From positions 1 to 27,903 of the IMG/VR virus record IMGVR_UViG_3300042305_001645: a DNA stretch of 27,903 nt, one strand, 5' to 3'. The translations under genes and the position numbers were made by a program. The notes under the pieces are model-generated. The model was not told the origin of the DNA. It saw nothing but the letters and a program-made list of their open reading frames with translations, and did not search any database. This document shows, one piece after another, positions 6,226 through 15,313 of this stretch. The stretch's first letter is position 1. Every line of letters starts with the position of its first letter. The DNA is from a virus.

Positions 6226-8220
6226 ATGGGAACTGTATTAACCCCTATATTAACTGCTACTAAAGATACACCAAGAGCTTATAACGTCGGAATAGCTGAA
6301 ACCTATTCTTGGGTACCTATTGAAGGAGAAGCTCTAGGGAGACCTATGTATGCAAGAGCTTCTTATGTTACTAACTTTTCAGATCTTCAGGTAACTCTTT
6401 CATCCTCAGAAGTAAATATAGGCTCAGTTCATATATCTGATGCAAGCTCAGGGGTAACAGCAGATGTTGTACCTATTGATGGTTACGGGAACGGTCTTCA
6501 GGTACTGACCCAGGATTTAGAATCCACTATTGACGATATAACAATCGGGGATAAACAAGGCCATTTTGCCAATGTTGATCCTACACTATCAGCTTTAGAT
6601 GTTAGAGTAGCTAATGCAACACCTTTAACAGCTGTTATATCTAACACAGTAGCAATTAGTACAACTCAAACATTGCCAATATCAGGAAGTGTTACAGTTG
6701 CAAATCCTGTTACAGCTGTTAATGCTAATATAACAAATACTGTAGCTATCAGCACTCTTCAAACATTGCCAATATCAGGAAGTGTTACAGTTACTAACCC
6801 TGTAACTTCTGTTAATGCTAATATAACAAATACTGTAGCTATCAGTACAACTCAGACCTTGCCAATATCAGGAAGTGTTACAGTTACTAACCCTGTAACT
6901 TCTGTTAATGCTGTAGTTACAAACACAGTAGCTATCAGCACTCTTCAAACCTTACCAATATCTGGATCAGTTACTGTCTTAAATCCAATTACAGAAGTTA
7001 CCACAACACCGGAAGCAACTCAGCTTGATGCCTTTGGAAGATTGAGAACATCTTCCCCTATGACTTTATTTGATTCAAGTCATAGATATAGAGACAATAA
7101 TCTCTGGTCATCTTTAACAGCTGTTGGTGGAACTTATGCCTTCAATCAAAATCAAGGTCTTATAGAAATGAATGTTAATGGCTCATCTGGGTCATCTGTT
7201 ATTAGAGAGACAACAAAAGTATTCTCCTATCAACCTGGCAAGTCATTATTAGTAATGAACACATTTGTCATGGCTCCTTCTGCTACAAATTTAAGACAGA
7301 GAGTTGGATATTTCGGACAAGATAATGGTATCTATTTTCAACTAGATGATGGTGTAATGAGTTTTGTTGAAAGAACATTAGTAAATGGTTCCCCTTCTTC
7401 AGAAACTATAGTACCTGTATCAGCTTGGAATGGTGACAAATTAGATGGAACCGGGCCTTCTGGTTTTACTTTAGATATTACTAAGGCACAAATATTGTGG
7501 ACAGATATCGAATGGCTTGGTTTAGGGACAGTAAGAATAGGATTTGTTATCAATGGTAAATTTATTGTTTGTCATTCATTCCATCATGCTAATCTTATTG
7601 ATTCAACTTATATTACTACAGCATCTTTGCCTCTGAGATATGAGATTACTAATAAGGCAGCAACAGGTGTTTCCAAAACATTAAAACAAGTATGTTCTAC
7701 TGTAATTTCAGAAGGTGGTTATGAACTTCGTGGATTACAACAAGCAGCGGGAACACCAGTTCAAACTCCTATCGATTTAACAACTGCAGGAACGGTTTAT
7801 ACCGTTTTATCAATCCGTCTTAAAGCGGTACCGAATAGATTAGATGCAATTGTAATCTTAACTGCAATTTCTCTTTTGGGAATTACAAATAATGCAACCT
7901 ATAACTGGCAGGTACGGGCAAGCGGTACATCTAATGGAGGGACTTGGACTGATGCTGGTCTTGACAGTGCTGTTGAATACAAGATTGGGGGAGGAACTTA
8001 TACAGGGGGAAGAATATTAGCATCTGGTTATATGTATGGTTCTAATCAGGGTTCAACATCAGTAGATATTCTTAAAGAGGCGTTATTTAAATTCCAATTA
8101 GAAAGAGATGCATTAAATGGAACCCCTGGAACTCCATATGAGCTTTCCGTTGTTGCTGTTGCCGATGCAAACGGTGCTGATATTCACGCTTCTATGGATT
8201 GGGAAGAAATTAGTAGATAA
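6226..8220 (+). CDS. Large fibre-like structural protein with 31-residue repeats, 664 aa
   Basis: An N-terminal beta-rich domain (1-139) is followed by four repeats of 31 residues (140-263), each with NTVAIST, QTLPISGSVTV and NPVT blocks, which probably form a beta-stranded fibre shaft. After the repeats comes a large domain starting near TPEATQLDAFGRLRTSSPMTLFDS (read from residue 262 on), a type I associate with virion proteins of marine and jumbo phages; it contains a jelly-roll-like stretch with WNGDKLDG and FVINGKFIVCHSFHH. The C-terminus (about 510-664) is another beta domain. The protein has no catalytic motif that I can see. Own box upstream; last gene of the appendage run. Confidence 0.75.
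   Translation: MGTVLTPILTATKDTPRAYNVGIAETYSWVPIEGEALGRPMYARASYVTNFSDLQVTLSSSEVNIGSVHISDASSGVTADVVPIDGYGNGLQVLTQDLESTIDDITIGDKQGHFANVDPTLSALDVRVANATPLTAVISNTVAISTTQTLPISGSVTVANPVTAVNANITNTVAISTLQTLPISGSVTVTNPVTSVNANITNTVAISTTQTLPISGSVTVTNPVTSVNAVVTNTVAISTLQTLPISGSVTVLNPITEVTTTPEATQLDAFGRLRTSSPMTLFDSSHRYRDNNLWSSLTAVGGTYAFNQNQGLIEMNVNGSSGSSVIRETTKVFSYQPGKSLLVMNTFVMAPSATNLRQRVGYFGQDNGIYFQLDDGVMSFVERTLVNGSPSSETIVPVSAWNGDKLDGTGPSGFTLDITKAQILWTDIEWLGLGTVRIGFVINGKFIVCHSFHHANLIDSTYITTASLPLRYEITNKAATGVSKTLKQVCSTVISEGGYELRGLQQAAGTPVQTPIDLTTAGTVYTVLSIRLKAVPNRLDAIVILTAISLLGITNNATYNWQVRASGTSNGGTWTDAGLDSAVEYKIGGGTYTGGRILASGYMYGSNQGSTSVDILKEALFKFQLERDALNGTPGTPYELSVVAVADANGADIHASMDWEEISR
6643..7014 (+). repeat. 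Four tandem 93-base in-frame repeats
   Basis: Four copies of a 93-base unit lie inside the 664-residue gene. The first three share near-identical DNA around the LPISGSVTV codons; the fourth has diverged (for example TCTGGATCAG in place of TCAGGAAGTG) and changes to LNPIT at the end. Copies alternate between STTQ and STLQ, so the array may have grown by duplication of a two-unit block. Confidence 0.85.
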
Positions 8221-8224
8221 GCTG

Positions 8225-8232
8225 AATAAATA
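8225..8232 (+). promoter_or_regulatory. Late-promoter-like box AATAAATA
   Basis: AATAAATA ends 9 bases before the ATG at 8242. Sequence around the box is almost the same as before the gene at 742 (AATAAATAATAATA). Confidence 0.6.
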
Positions 8233-8241
8233 ATAATAGTT

Positions 8242-8430
8242 ATGGCAAAGTATACAACAAAACGTTCATACACCAAGAAACCAACCGGTACTAAAAAGGT
8301 TATTAAAAAGATTAAGAAAGAGGTTGTCGACGTAGTTGAGGCTGTTCAAGAAGCACCTCAAGCCGTTGCTGCTGATTCTAAGTCTGTTTGGCAGAAGGTT
8401 ATTAATTGGGTTAAAGGTTTGGCTGGATAA
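8242..8430 (+). CDS. Small lysine-rich protein, 62 aa
   Basis: Not recognised. The first 27 residues are highly basic (TKRSYTKKPTGTKKVIKKIK), the middle is an Ala/Val/Glu helix, and the end (SVWQKVINWVKGLAG) forms a plausible amphipathic helix with two tryptophans. There is no cysteine and no signal peptide. It has its own AATAAATA box and is followed by another box for the next gene, so it is a single-gene unit in the late structural region. A small DNA-binding virion protein or a membrane-active peptide would both fit; neither is shown. Confidence 0.7.
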   Translation: MAKYTTKRSYTKKPTGTKKVIKKIKKEVVDVVEAVQEAPQAVAADSKSVWQKVINWVKGLAG

Positions 8431-8452
8431 TGTTGTTTAACTAGGTTTACTA

Positions 8453-8460
8453 GTTAAATA
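8453..8460 (+). promoter_or_regulatory. Late-promoter-like box GTTAAATA
   Basis: GTTAAATA ends 8 bases before the ATG at 8469, within the 38-base gap after the small lysine-rich gene. Confidence 0.55.
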
Positions 8461-8468
8461 ATATATAC

Positions 8469-9908
8469 ATGGCAACAGTAAGTCCTCCTGCATACCTATA
8501 CGGCCAAACAGCGCCGCACCAGTCCTTAAAAAAGACTGAAATAATTTCTCGTAAAAAGCCACAGCAAGCAACACAGGCTGCCGCTATAGTTGGCGGTTCG
8601 TCTTCAACTATTGACGGCGGTAACTATGTTAGAAACCTCGTACAGACTTTATATTCTCAAGAAATTGCTATAGGTGGTGCTATACAGCAAGCAACTTCTA
8701 GTATAACGGGAGGCATCGGTACAGCTGGAGATACTTTTGCCGGTTCCTTAGGCAAAGCCAGCGACACCATTACCGAAGCCATGAAGCCGGTATCAACTGC
8801 ACTTGGCTCTGTATTAGGTACCTTAACCGGTGTTGCAAAAGACCCTCTCGGTTCAATAACCTTATTGCCTCAAACTTTAGCAGATACGGTTGAAAAAGTA
8901 AATCCTAAATTTGCAGCTAGAATGGAAGCTACTTTTAAAAAATATAAAATGGATAACTTTTCCCATCTACCCCAACAGGTAATGGGTAGTGTTAAAAATT
9001 TAGTAACAGCTATAGATGCTGCTATTGCTTTACCTTTAGCTATTCTTCAAGACCTATATCAAGGTCTTATGGATATTATGGAAGCAATATCTGACCTTGT
9101 AGATCAGATTATTAATGTTGTAATGGAGTTCTTCATGGACCTTATTAATGCTATTATACCCTTGGATGCTATTTTAGAATTTATCTCTGCTGTTAGTGAA
9201 CTAGCAAGTGAGATTGGAGGTATCGCTGGTATATTTTTAGGTTCTAACCCTATTTCTGAATTTTCATTAAGCGTACAAAACTACGCAACCCAGCTTGGAG
9301 GTGTTATATCAAACCCTATGAATTTGGTATCGTCGTATTTACCTGAATCTGTATCTCAAGGACTCTACACTATTCGTAACCCACAACAGCTTTTGAATAA
9401 TATTTTACCTTCTGATTTATCTCAACAGTTTGCTAAAATTTCTCAAATTACCGGTTTTGGATTTAATGGTAATATGGGGTTTGGTTTTGAATCTGTATTA
9501 AACGGGTTGCAGGGTGGGGTTGTTAGTTCTATTTTATCAAACTTTGCTTCTCAATATTCTGTCTTAACACCTTTAGTGGGTGGTATTTCCGGACAAAGCA
9601 GTTCTGGAACTCCACCATCTTTAACACCTTCTGTTGTTAATCCGGGCCAGGCAACAGCACAAGGAATTGTACAACCGCAAGCTCAACCGGCAAGACCTAT
9701 ACCAGAAGGAAGCAGTGCAGGAGCGCTTGCAGGCGGAGGTTCTAGCACACAGCCAGAAGTACGTAGAGCATTTCCTGTTGGAACGTCCCCTAGAGCTACA
9801 CCTACTAACCCAAACGGGTCTTCAGCTGATAGGCCTGCTGTGGCTCAGACCTCTAAAGTACAAAGCGGTTTAACAGTAACACCCAACGCAGGACTATTAA
9901 ACACATAA
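8469..9908 (+). CDS. Putative tail/baseplate structural protein, 479 aa
   Basis: Not assigned to a family. The N-terminal 60 residues are Gln/Lys/Ser-rich. A long helical, alternately hydrophobic region follows (about 60-300), with a very apolar stretch near 190-255 (LPLAILQDLYQGLMDIMEAI and neighbours) that looks amphipathic rather than like a clean membrane helix. The C-terminal 100 residues are low-complexity Ser/Gly/Gln/Pro. It is placed immediately before the gp5-like hub gene (1 base apart), so it is probably part of the baseplate or tail tube tip, perhaps inserted into the host envelope. The longest predicted helices also allow a tape-measure-like role, though it is short for that. Confidence 0.65.
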   Translation: MATVSPPAYLYGQTAPHQSLKKTEIISRKKPQQATQAAAIVGGSSSTIDGGNYVRNLVQTLYSQEIAIGGAIQQATSSITGGIGTAGDTFAGSLGKASDTITEAMKPVSTALGSVLGTLTGVAKDPLGSITLLPQTLADTVEKVNPKFAARMEATFKKYKMDNFSHLPQQVMGSVKNLVTAIDAAIALPLAILQDLYQGLMDIMEAISDLVDQIINVVMEFFMDLINAIIPLDAILEFISAVSELASEIGGIAGIFLGSNPISEFSLSVQNYATQLGGVISNPMNLVSSYLPESVSQGLYTIRNPQQLLNNILPSDLSQQFAKISQITGFGFNGNMGFGFESVLNGLQGGVVSSILSNFASQYSVLTPLVGGISGQSSSGTPPSLTPSVVNPGQATAQGIVQPQAQPARPIPEGSSAGALAGGGSSTQPEVRRAFPVGTSPRATPTNPNGSSADRPAVAQTSKVQSGLTVTPNAGLLNT

Positions 9909-9909
9909 T

Positions 9910-12600
9910 ATGAAAGAATATTACGGAAATTATTTAGGTTTATGTATTAATAACGATGACCCTGAAAAAAGAGGTCGAGTACAGGTCTTTATACCTCACA
10001 TTATGCCTGCTTTATATGAGAATTGGAATGAAGCAGGAGAGGATATAAAACTTGTTTGTGTAGGGGACAACTTACCTGATAGTTTACCCGGGACAGTAGT
10101 TGATAAATTAAAGAAAATTTTACCCTGGTCAGAGTCCGCTCTACCTATTATGGGTACATCAGCCCCAGGCAATTTAATTGGGTCTCCTAGTTATTCAAAC
10201 TCTTCCGGACAAAATACATATAATCAGTCCCCGGTACCTGATGCAGCTGGTTATGCAGGCGGGCCTTCGGGTACAGCACAAGGGGTACTAGGCCCCGGAG
10301 CTACGGGAGATACAAGTCAAGATGCCTTAATAGCTAAAGCAATAGCAAATAAAAACCTATATGAACCGGGTGGAACTAATTTAAGTTTTCAAAGTAGTCA
10401 AAGTAGGTGTGGCATCGGTTCAAGAAGAATAACCGGGGCTTTATTAGGTAGTAAATATTTCAGTCAAGGTCTTAGTGTAGGTGGTAGCAGTCAGGCTTCA
10501 TCAACAACTCTAGGTCGCGGAAATAGCTATTTTCAAAGAAGTGGTTATTATAGTTCCCCAACATCAGCGTCTAGCAATTATATGAACGACTCAAGCCAGT
10601 GGAAAATTGGGGACGTTGTATCTAGTGCTGGTGGTAATAAGAATGGCGATGGACATATTCAAACCTATATAGGTAACGGAAAGTGGGTTAGTGACTTTCC
10701 ACAAGGTAATAAAATATTGCAAAGTTCCAAATATTACAATTACACACTTCACCGTTTAAATGATAAAGGTTTAGCACAACTGCAATCACCTGGTACTGTT
10801 AATAATTTTGCAACGTCGGGAGGTACAGCTGCACCGGCGGCAACTACTCAAGGTTCAGGTTACGAAACACCTAGTACATCTGGTCAATTAGCTGCAGCTT
10901 CACCTCATCAAAGTGAAGTACCTATAGGTGGCTCGGAACAAACACCTTCAAGATACGGTAATATTGCAGATCCAAATGTTCAAAGTTCCGGAACAGAAGG
11001 AGTTAATACAGCTTCTCTTAACTTAACAGAGTCCCATAAACAAGGTTTAAATTCATTCTTACAAAACTATCGACAAAATCAATCTCAGTATGAAGCAGTA
11101 AGTAACGCTTTAAAACAAAGAGGCATTACCATGAAACCATCTCAAGTTGCAGCAATACATTGGAGAGAAGCTTCTGGTAGTTTTACTAAATCTATCGCGA
11201 ATGGAGAACGTCTTGGCACTTTTGTGAGACTTGATGGTAGAATAGGTCAAGGTAATGTAAGTAACTCCTATAAACCTACGACTAATTGGGTAGACCATTC
11301 TGTAGATGTTCTATCCCATAAAGTAGGTCAGAAATACGGAGGACCGAGAGATGTTAGCTCTTCTACAGCTTTTAATGATTTTGCAGAAAGATTTAACGGT
11401 CTAGGTTATCGTAATAGAGGAAGAATATCTCCATATGTATACGCCGGTACGAGCCAGTATACAGGCGGAAAGTACACGGGAGACGGCGTCTATAATCCTA
11501 ATGTTTTTGATAAACAGGTCGGCACGGCTGTATTGGCGGCAGCGGCTGAAGGAACAATTGACACCGGTGGTATTGCAGCTACTGCCTCTGTTCCTCCAGG
11601 TTCTACAGAAATTGCAGAGTCTGGTATAACAGAGTCTCCTACATCGACACAAATGGTACAAAACCAAGACCCTCATGGTACAACAGCAGTACTAGATATT
11701 AATAACATGTCTGCTGGAATGTTTGCATACCCGGCTGCAGGGGCCTTGTTATGGTGTTTCTTTAGAGAAGGTAATCCTTTATACCCTGTTTACTTCGCAG
11801 CAAGCTACGGACAGGCAGAATGGCAGTCAGCTTATCGATATAATGTATCATCCCCGGCTCAGCCTGGTGTAAGTTATAAACCAGCTGCAGATGAAAGCAA
11901 TCCAGTGACGTCAGTAGGCGGCCGTTGGAACATAGGTAAAGTCGGGGCACTCGTTTGGGATGATACAACAGATCCTAATGACCCTAAAAATAATCAGAAG
12001 TCATTAATGTTAGCAGGCCACGACGGCTCAAATATATTCTTTAACGAAGGTTACCATCAAATCTTTTCAAAATTTGATAGAAGAGATCAAGTAGAAGGAG
12101 ACAGATGGGAAACAACTTTAGGTTATAAGGAAGAATGGGTACAGGGAGATAGTAACCTTGTTGTAATGGGCAACATGTATGTTAAGATAGGTAATGTAGG
12201 ACCTGAAGCCGTAGAGGCAGTAGAAAATATTCAACAGATTATTAGAGATAGTATGCAACCTTTAACAGAAAGCAGTAGTGGTGGTAATAGTGGCGGGTCA
12301 TCAGGCTCTAAGAGTAAGTATACTAAAGATGCAGAGAAAAATGCTATTAAAAATCCTATAGCGAAAGATTTAAAATTACCTCCTGGTTCACCTCTATCTA
12401 GAACTAATAGTGTAGCCCCAGTATCAGTTGGAGGAGGAGCATCGTTTGCTCCCGCTCCAACAATAGCACCGTCCTCAGCAGCAGCTCGTAACCCGGTAAG
12501 TACAGCAGTTAACCCTGCTGTAGGTAATCCATTTGCGCAAGGGTCTTCATCCTCTAGTCAAATAAAATTTGTACCAAGTACCGGCTTTAAAGTACTATAA
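9910..12600 (+). CDS. 5: gp5-like baseplate hub with two peptidoglycan-hydrolase modules, 896 aa
   Basis: The N-terminus YLGLCINNDDPEKRGRVQVF (8-27) is the first part of the gp5/VgrG OB-fold, and ILPWSESALPI (70-80) is a gp5-type continuation. The rest of the fold seems to reappear at about 603-642 (GMFAYPAAGALLWCFFREGN, then PLYPVYFAASYG). Between them lie an NlpC/P60- or CHAP-like module (likely C167 and H249, with GDVV before the His) and a lysozyme-like module (about 370-550) with HWRE420, then SPYVYAGTSQYTGGKYTGDG and YNPNVFDKQVG. After the fold come IFSKFDRRDQVEGDRWETTL and a Ser/Pro/Ala-rich tail. In T4, gp5 pierces the outer membrane and digests peptidoglycan; the same job is expected here. 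Confidence 0.87.
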   Translation: MKEYYGNYLGLCINNDDPEKRGRVQVFIPHIMPALYENWNEAGEDIKLVCVGDNLPDSLPGTVVDKLKKILPWSESALPIMGTSAPGNLIGSPSYSNSSGQNTYNQSPVPDAAGYAGGPSGTAQGVLGPGATGDTSQDALIAKAIANKNLYEPGGTNLSFQSSQSRCGIGSRRITGALLGSKYFSQGLSVGGSSQASSTTLGRGNSYFQRSGYYSSPTSASSNYMNDSSQWKIGDVVSSAGGNKNGDGHIQTYIGNGKWVSDFPQGNKILQSSKYYNYTLHRLNDKGLAQLQSPGTVNNFATSGGTAAPAATTQGSGYETPSTSGQLAAASPHQSEVPIGGSEQTPSRYGNIADPNVQSSGTEGVNTASLNLTESHKQGLNSFLQNYRQNQSQYEAVSNALKQRGITMKPSQVAAIHWREASGSFTKSIANGERLGTFVRLDGRIGQGNVSNSYKPTTNWVDHSVDVLSHKVGQKYGGPRDVSSSTAFNDFAERFNGLGYRNRGRISPYVYAGTSQYTGGKYTGDGVYNPNVFDKQVGTAVLAAAAEGTIDTGGIAATASVPPGSTEIAESGITESPTSTQMVQNQDPHGTTAVLDINNMSAGMFAYPAAGALLWCFFREGNPLYPVYFAASYGQAEWQSAYRYNVSSPAQPGVSYKPAADESNPVTSVGGRWNIGKVGALVWDDTTDPNDPKNNQKSLMLAGHDGSNIFFNEGYHQIFSKFDRRDQVEGDRWETTLGYKEEWVQGDSNLVVMGNMYVKIGNVGPEAVEAVENIQQIIRDSMQPLTESSSGGNSGGSSGSKSKYTKDAEKNAIKNPIAKDLKLPPGSPLSRTNSVAPVSVGGGASFAPAPTIAPSSAAARNPVSTAVNPAVGNPFAQGSSSSSQIKFVPSTGFKVL

Positions 12601-12639
12601 GGTATGGCAATAAAAACAGTTAACAATTAAATTTAATAT

Positions 12640-14295
12640 ATGGGTGTAACAAATAACACAGAACCTAAAACCGTAAACGCTACTTCAACCTCTCAAAATC
12701 GGCAAGCTGCAATTGCTAAAGCACAGGCTGCTGCAGACCGATCTGGTTTATTAATAGCACAAGCAGAGAAGAACCCTGCCTTGTTAAAAGATCCTGCTTT
12801 TAAGCAAAAATTTGATGCAGCGGATGCTGATGTGAAAGCATCCCAGCAGGAACTTAATAAATTAAAAACTGAACAAAACGTAGGAGCTACAGATTCTAGT
12901 ACGAGTTCAGGTGGAAGCCAAAGAGAAGTGGATTGCCCGTTTTGTAACGGTAAGGTATTATCAAAAAAAGCTGGTAGACCGTTTCAACGTATATCAGGCT
13001 TTCTTCAAAGATCGTTTGCCATTAAATTACCTTCTACCATAATGCAATATCTACAGGAAAAGGCTCCTGTAGAAAAATTTGATATTTTAAAAGGTAAATG
13101 TGAGGTTTGTGGTGGTAAGAGAAAAATACCTGACCCGACTGACGATAGTGCAAAATGGACTGCTGTTACAGCTAACTTTGAAGCTCAAGCAGAAACAATT
13201 CAACAAAATGAAGCTAAATTAGCTCCAGTAGGAGGTAATAGATATACCATTATTCAAGGTAGTGATTTATTAGAAGTTGGTCTTGGTATGAACGATGTAG
13301 CTTCTTATCGGGTAGATAGAGAAGCCTCAGTTAGAAGCGCTCGTATGACTGATTTAGGTAGTAAAGAGACGGACCCTAAAAAAGGAGGACCGATACCTAA
13401 AGGCGCTAAAATGAATCATATTCAGGGTACTAATCCTCCAGCTTCTCCAGGCGGTCACTATATTATTAAATGTAGTAATAAATTTTCAATCATTACAGGT
13501 GCTCAGGGTATTGATATAACGACTGGTGGACCTATTACTATTAATGGTGGTATTACTCAAATTACCGGTCCGGAAGTTACTATCGGTACTCAAACAGGGC
13601 GATTGGCATTAGAAGGGGAAGCTGTAAACATTAGTGGTAAAAGTATTGAAATGGCACCAACCGAAGGTCAAGTATTTGTTAAAGGTACTCTTGGTACATC
13701 TGGTAATATGGTTTGTGGTGGTCACGGTCATATGGAGAGTGCATCTGTTGTAAAACTCGAAACGACAGGTAAAAACCAAGAATCAGCTATTAGTTCCCCA
13801 AATAATATTTACGGCGGCCCGGCATTTTGGGGGAGCGTGGCTGGAGAAGGTATTACAGCCTCTCTTCGTGAATTAGCTAGTTACACACTCTTTAATACTA
13901 CTAACCCCGAACATGCAAAAAATATTACATCACTTCGATACTTTATGGGACTTGGAGATAACTTACAAAATATAGCTTATATGATGCGTTTTGTAGAGTT
14001 TGTTCCTACCGGTATCTGTATTACATCTACCGGGGTAGGCCTTGTTTACAACTTTCCGCACTGTCATGCTATGCCAGATCAAATGCACACTCACGAAACT
14101 CGTGTACCAGATATTAAATGTGATGCAGATACCGCTGAACAACTTCGTGGAGAGCAAGGTGGTGTAGCTGGACCTGCACCTCTGCATAAAACATCTTCTA
14201 AGATGCTTGCTGCATTACAAGAGTTTTGGAGTCTTATCTCTATACCGTTTGTAGGTACAGCTTCTTCTATACAACACAATACATATCGCAAATAA
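12640..14295 (+). CDS. Spike/baseplate protein with zinc ribbon and beta-helix-like region, 551 aa
   Basis: Residues 15-78 are a helical coiled-coil-like segment. C99/C102 (CPFC) and C154/C157 (CEVC) form a probable zinc-binding site of the DnaJ-like CPxCxGxG type. Residues about 270-360 have short regular beta repeats (IDITTGGPITING, then VTIGTQTGRLALEGEAVNIS), as in gp5/VgrG beta-helices. His clusters follow: GHGH at 361-364, and H474, H476, H483, H485 in PHCHAMPDQMHTHE, which could bind metal. I recall that T4-like cyanophages encode a protein called VrlC with a similar Cys pattern, but cannot confirm homology. It follows the hub gene after 39 bases, so a role in the central spike or hub is likely. 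Confidence 0.72.
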   Translation: MGVTNNTEPKTVNATSTSQNRQAAIAKAQAAADRSGLLIAQAEKNPALLKDPAFKQKFDAADADVKASQQELNKLKTEQNVGATDSSTSSGGSQREVDCPFCNGKVLSKKAGRPFQRISGFLQRSFAIKLPSTIMQYLQEKAPVEKFDILKGKCEVCGGKRKIPDPTDDSAKWTAVTANFEAQAETIQQNEAKLAPVGGNRYTIIQGSDLLEVGLGMNDVASYRVDREASVRSARMTDLGSKETDPKKGGPIPKGAKMNHIQGTNPPASPGGHYIIKCSNKFSIITGAQGIDITTGGPITINGGITQITGPEVTIGTQTGRLALEGEAVNISGKSIEMAPTEGQVFVKGTLGTSGNMVCGGHGHMESASVVKLETTGKNQESAISSPNNIYGGPAFWGSVAGEGITASLRELASYTLFNTTNPEHAKNITSLRYFMGLGDNLQNIAYMMRFVEFVPTGICITSTGVGLVYNFPHCHAMPDQMHTHETRVPDIKCDADTAEQLRGEQGGVAGPAPLHKTSSKMLAALQEFWSLISIPFVGTASSIQHNTYRK

Positions 14296-14301
14296 CTTGT
14301 G

Positions 14302-14784
14302 TTAAAACATTTTAGTATAAAAGGAAAGCAATTTTTGAGCAATTTCTATTGGTTTAGATTCAATATCTGCTAAAGAAATACTCTTGACAGCTTCTGTGAA
14401 CATAATATTACTCTTAATAATATTTTCATCTAAGATTGTAATATTTTCAATATCAGATCTTTTTAAAAGACCGCCACTGTCTGTAGCAGCTTTTAATCTA
14501 TCTTCCATTGCTGAAAGAGCACTAAGACCGGATAATTGTCCTTGATCGAAGATAGCTGATAATTTATTAGTGTAAGTGTTGTAGTTGAAATCTGTTGGGA
14601 AAGGAATTTCATCTATCGTAGGGAAATGATAATCTTTACCAAAATATTTGAACTTTGCTTGTTCATAAGGGTGAACAGGCATCCCACTTAATGCTTGTAA
14701 AGAGGAAAGAATTTCACCAAAAGTAAAATTGTGTAATTTACCTGCTAGTACGCTTGATAATTGATATGCAGCTGTAAGATCCAT
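14302..14784 (-). CDS. Hypothetical protein, 160 aa
   Basis: Not recognised. Mostly helical, acidic at the C-terminal half, with no cysteine and no membrane segment. The N-terminus (MDLTAAYQLSSVLAGKLHNF) is an amphipathic helix and the middle has an aromatic/proline-rich stretch (FPTIDEIPFPTDFNYNTY). It ends six bases after the stop of the spike gene, in a tail-to-tail arrangement, and has a TATAAATT box upstream. Position beside baseplate genes suggests a virion or assembly protein but on the opposite strand; this is weak evidence. Confidence 0.65.
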   Translation of the reverse strand: MDLTAAYQLSSVLAGKLHNFTFGEILSSLQALSGMPVHPYEQAKFKYFGKDYHFPTIDEIPFPTDFNYNTYTNKLSAIFDQGQLSGLSALSAMEDRLKAATDSGGLLKRSDIENITILDENIIKSNIMFTEAVKSISLADIESKPIEIAQKLLSFYTKMF

Positions 14785-14790
14785 ACTACT

Positions 14791-14798
14791 AATTTATA
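14791..14798 (-). promoter_or_regulatory. Late-promoter-like box TATAAATT
   Basis: On the minus strand TATAAATT ends 6 bases before the ATG at 14784. It differs from the perfect T4 late box only at the last base. Confidence 0.5.
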
Positions 14799-14819
14799 GT
14801 AAAAACTACAAAGATCCAA

Positions 14820-15305
14820 CTAACAAAACATCTCTCCTAAGAACCCTTCCCACTTTTCGTGGTGAGCTGCTATATCCGGTTGCTTATTCGACTTATACAC
14901 AGACTTAGAGATATTACGGTAAAACTTGGGAGAGGGTGCTCCGTGACACAGGAATCTATGTTCTAACGCCTTATAAAAGAAGGATAATGATATAAGTGTC
15001 TTACTTGCAAGAGTTAAGGGATCATCTCTATGAACATAAGGTAGAGGGTTAGGTTCATCTATCATCTGGCTAACCGTAACACCCACTCTATGGCACTCGT
15101 CTTCTGAAGAAGCAAACTTAGCTGTTAAACAAACTAGACAAATAACATCTATAGGATTAGAGGCTAAAAACTTATCAGACTTAATAGTAATCTGTTCACC
15201 GATAGCTTGACGTAATGCCGTGTGAAGTGAGTTATCTTCTTTGTAAAAAGACCGAATCTTATTACAATCCTCCGAGTCGTAAAGCTCGTCGATGAGAGCG
15301 TTCAC
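14820..15305 (-). CDS. Hypothetical protein, 161 aa
   Basis: Not recognised. A helical, soluble protein with seven cysteines, among them CNK near the start, CLVC in the middle (about 56-59) and a C-terminal Cys, plus scattered His (ECHRV, EHRFLCHG), so metal binding is possible. The start is GTG at 15305: the ATG overlapping it by two bases runs straight into a stop. It lies 8 bases downstream of phoH on the same strand and has only a poor box, so it is probably expressed from the phoH transcript. Confidence 0.65.
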   Translation of the reverse strand: MNALIDELYDSEDCNKIRSFYKEDNSLHTALRQAIGEQITIKSDKFLASNPIDVICLVCLTAKFASSEDECHRVGVTVSQMIDEPNPLPYVHRDDPLTLASKTLISLSFFYKALEHRFLCHGAPSPKFYRNISKSVYKSNKQPDIAAHHEKWEGFLGEMFC

Positions 15306-15313
15306 ATATATAC

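Noticed and set aside
6643-7014. Repeat array considered as CRISPR-like
   Set aside because: The repeats are contiguous, in frame, 93 bases long and have no spacers; they encode a protein repeat.
11110-11968. Several frames of 62-91 codons within the hub gene
   Set aside because: They overlap well-supported hydrolase and OB-fold coding sequence and have unnatural Cys/Arg-rich composition.
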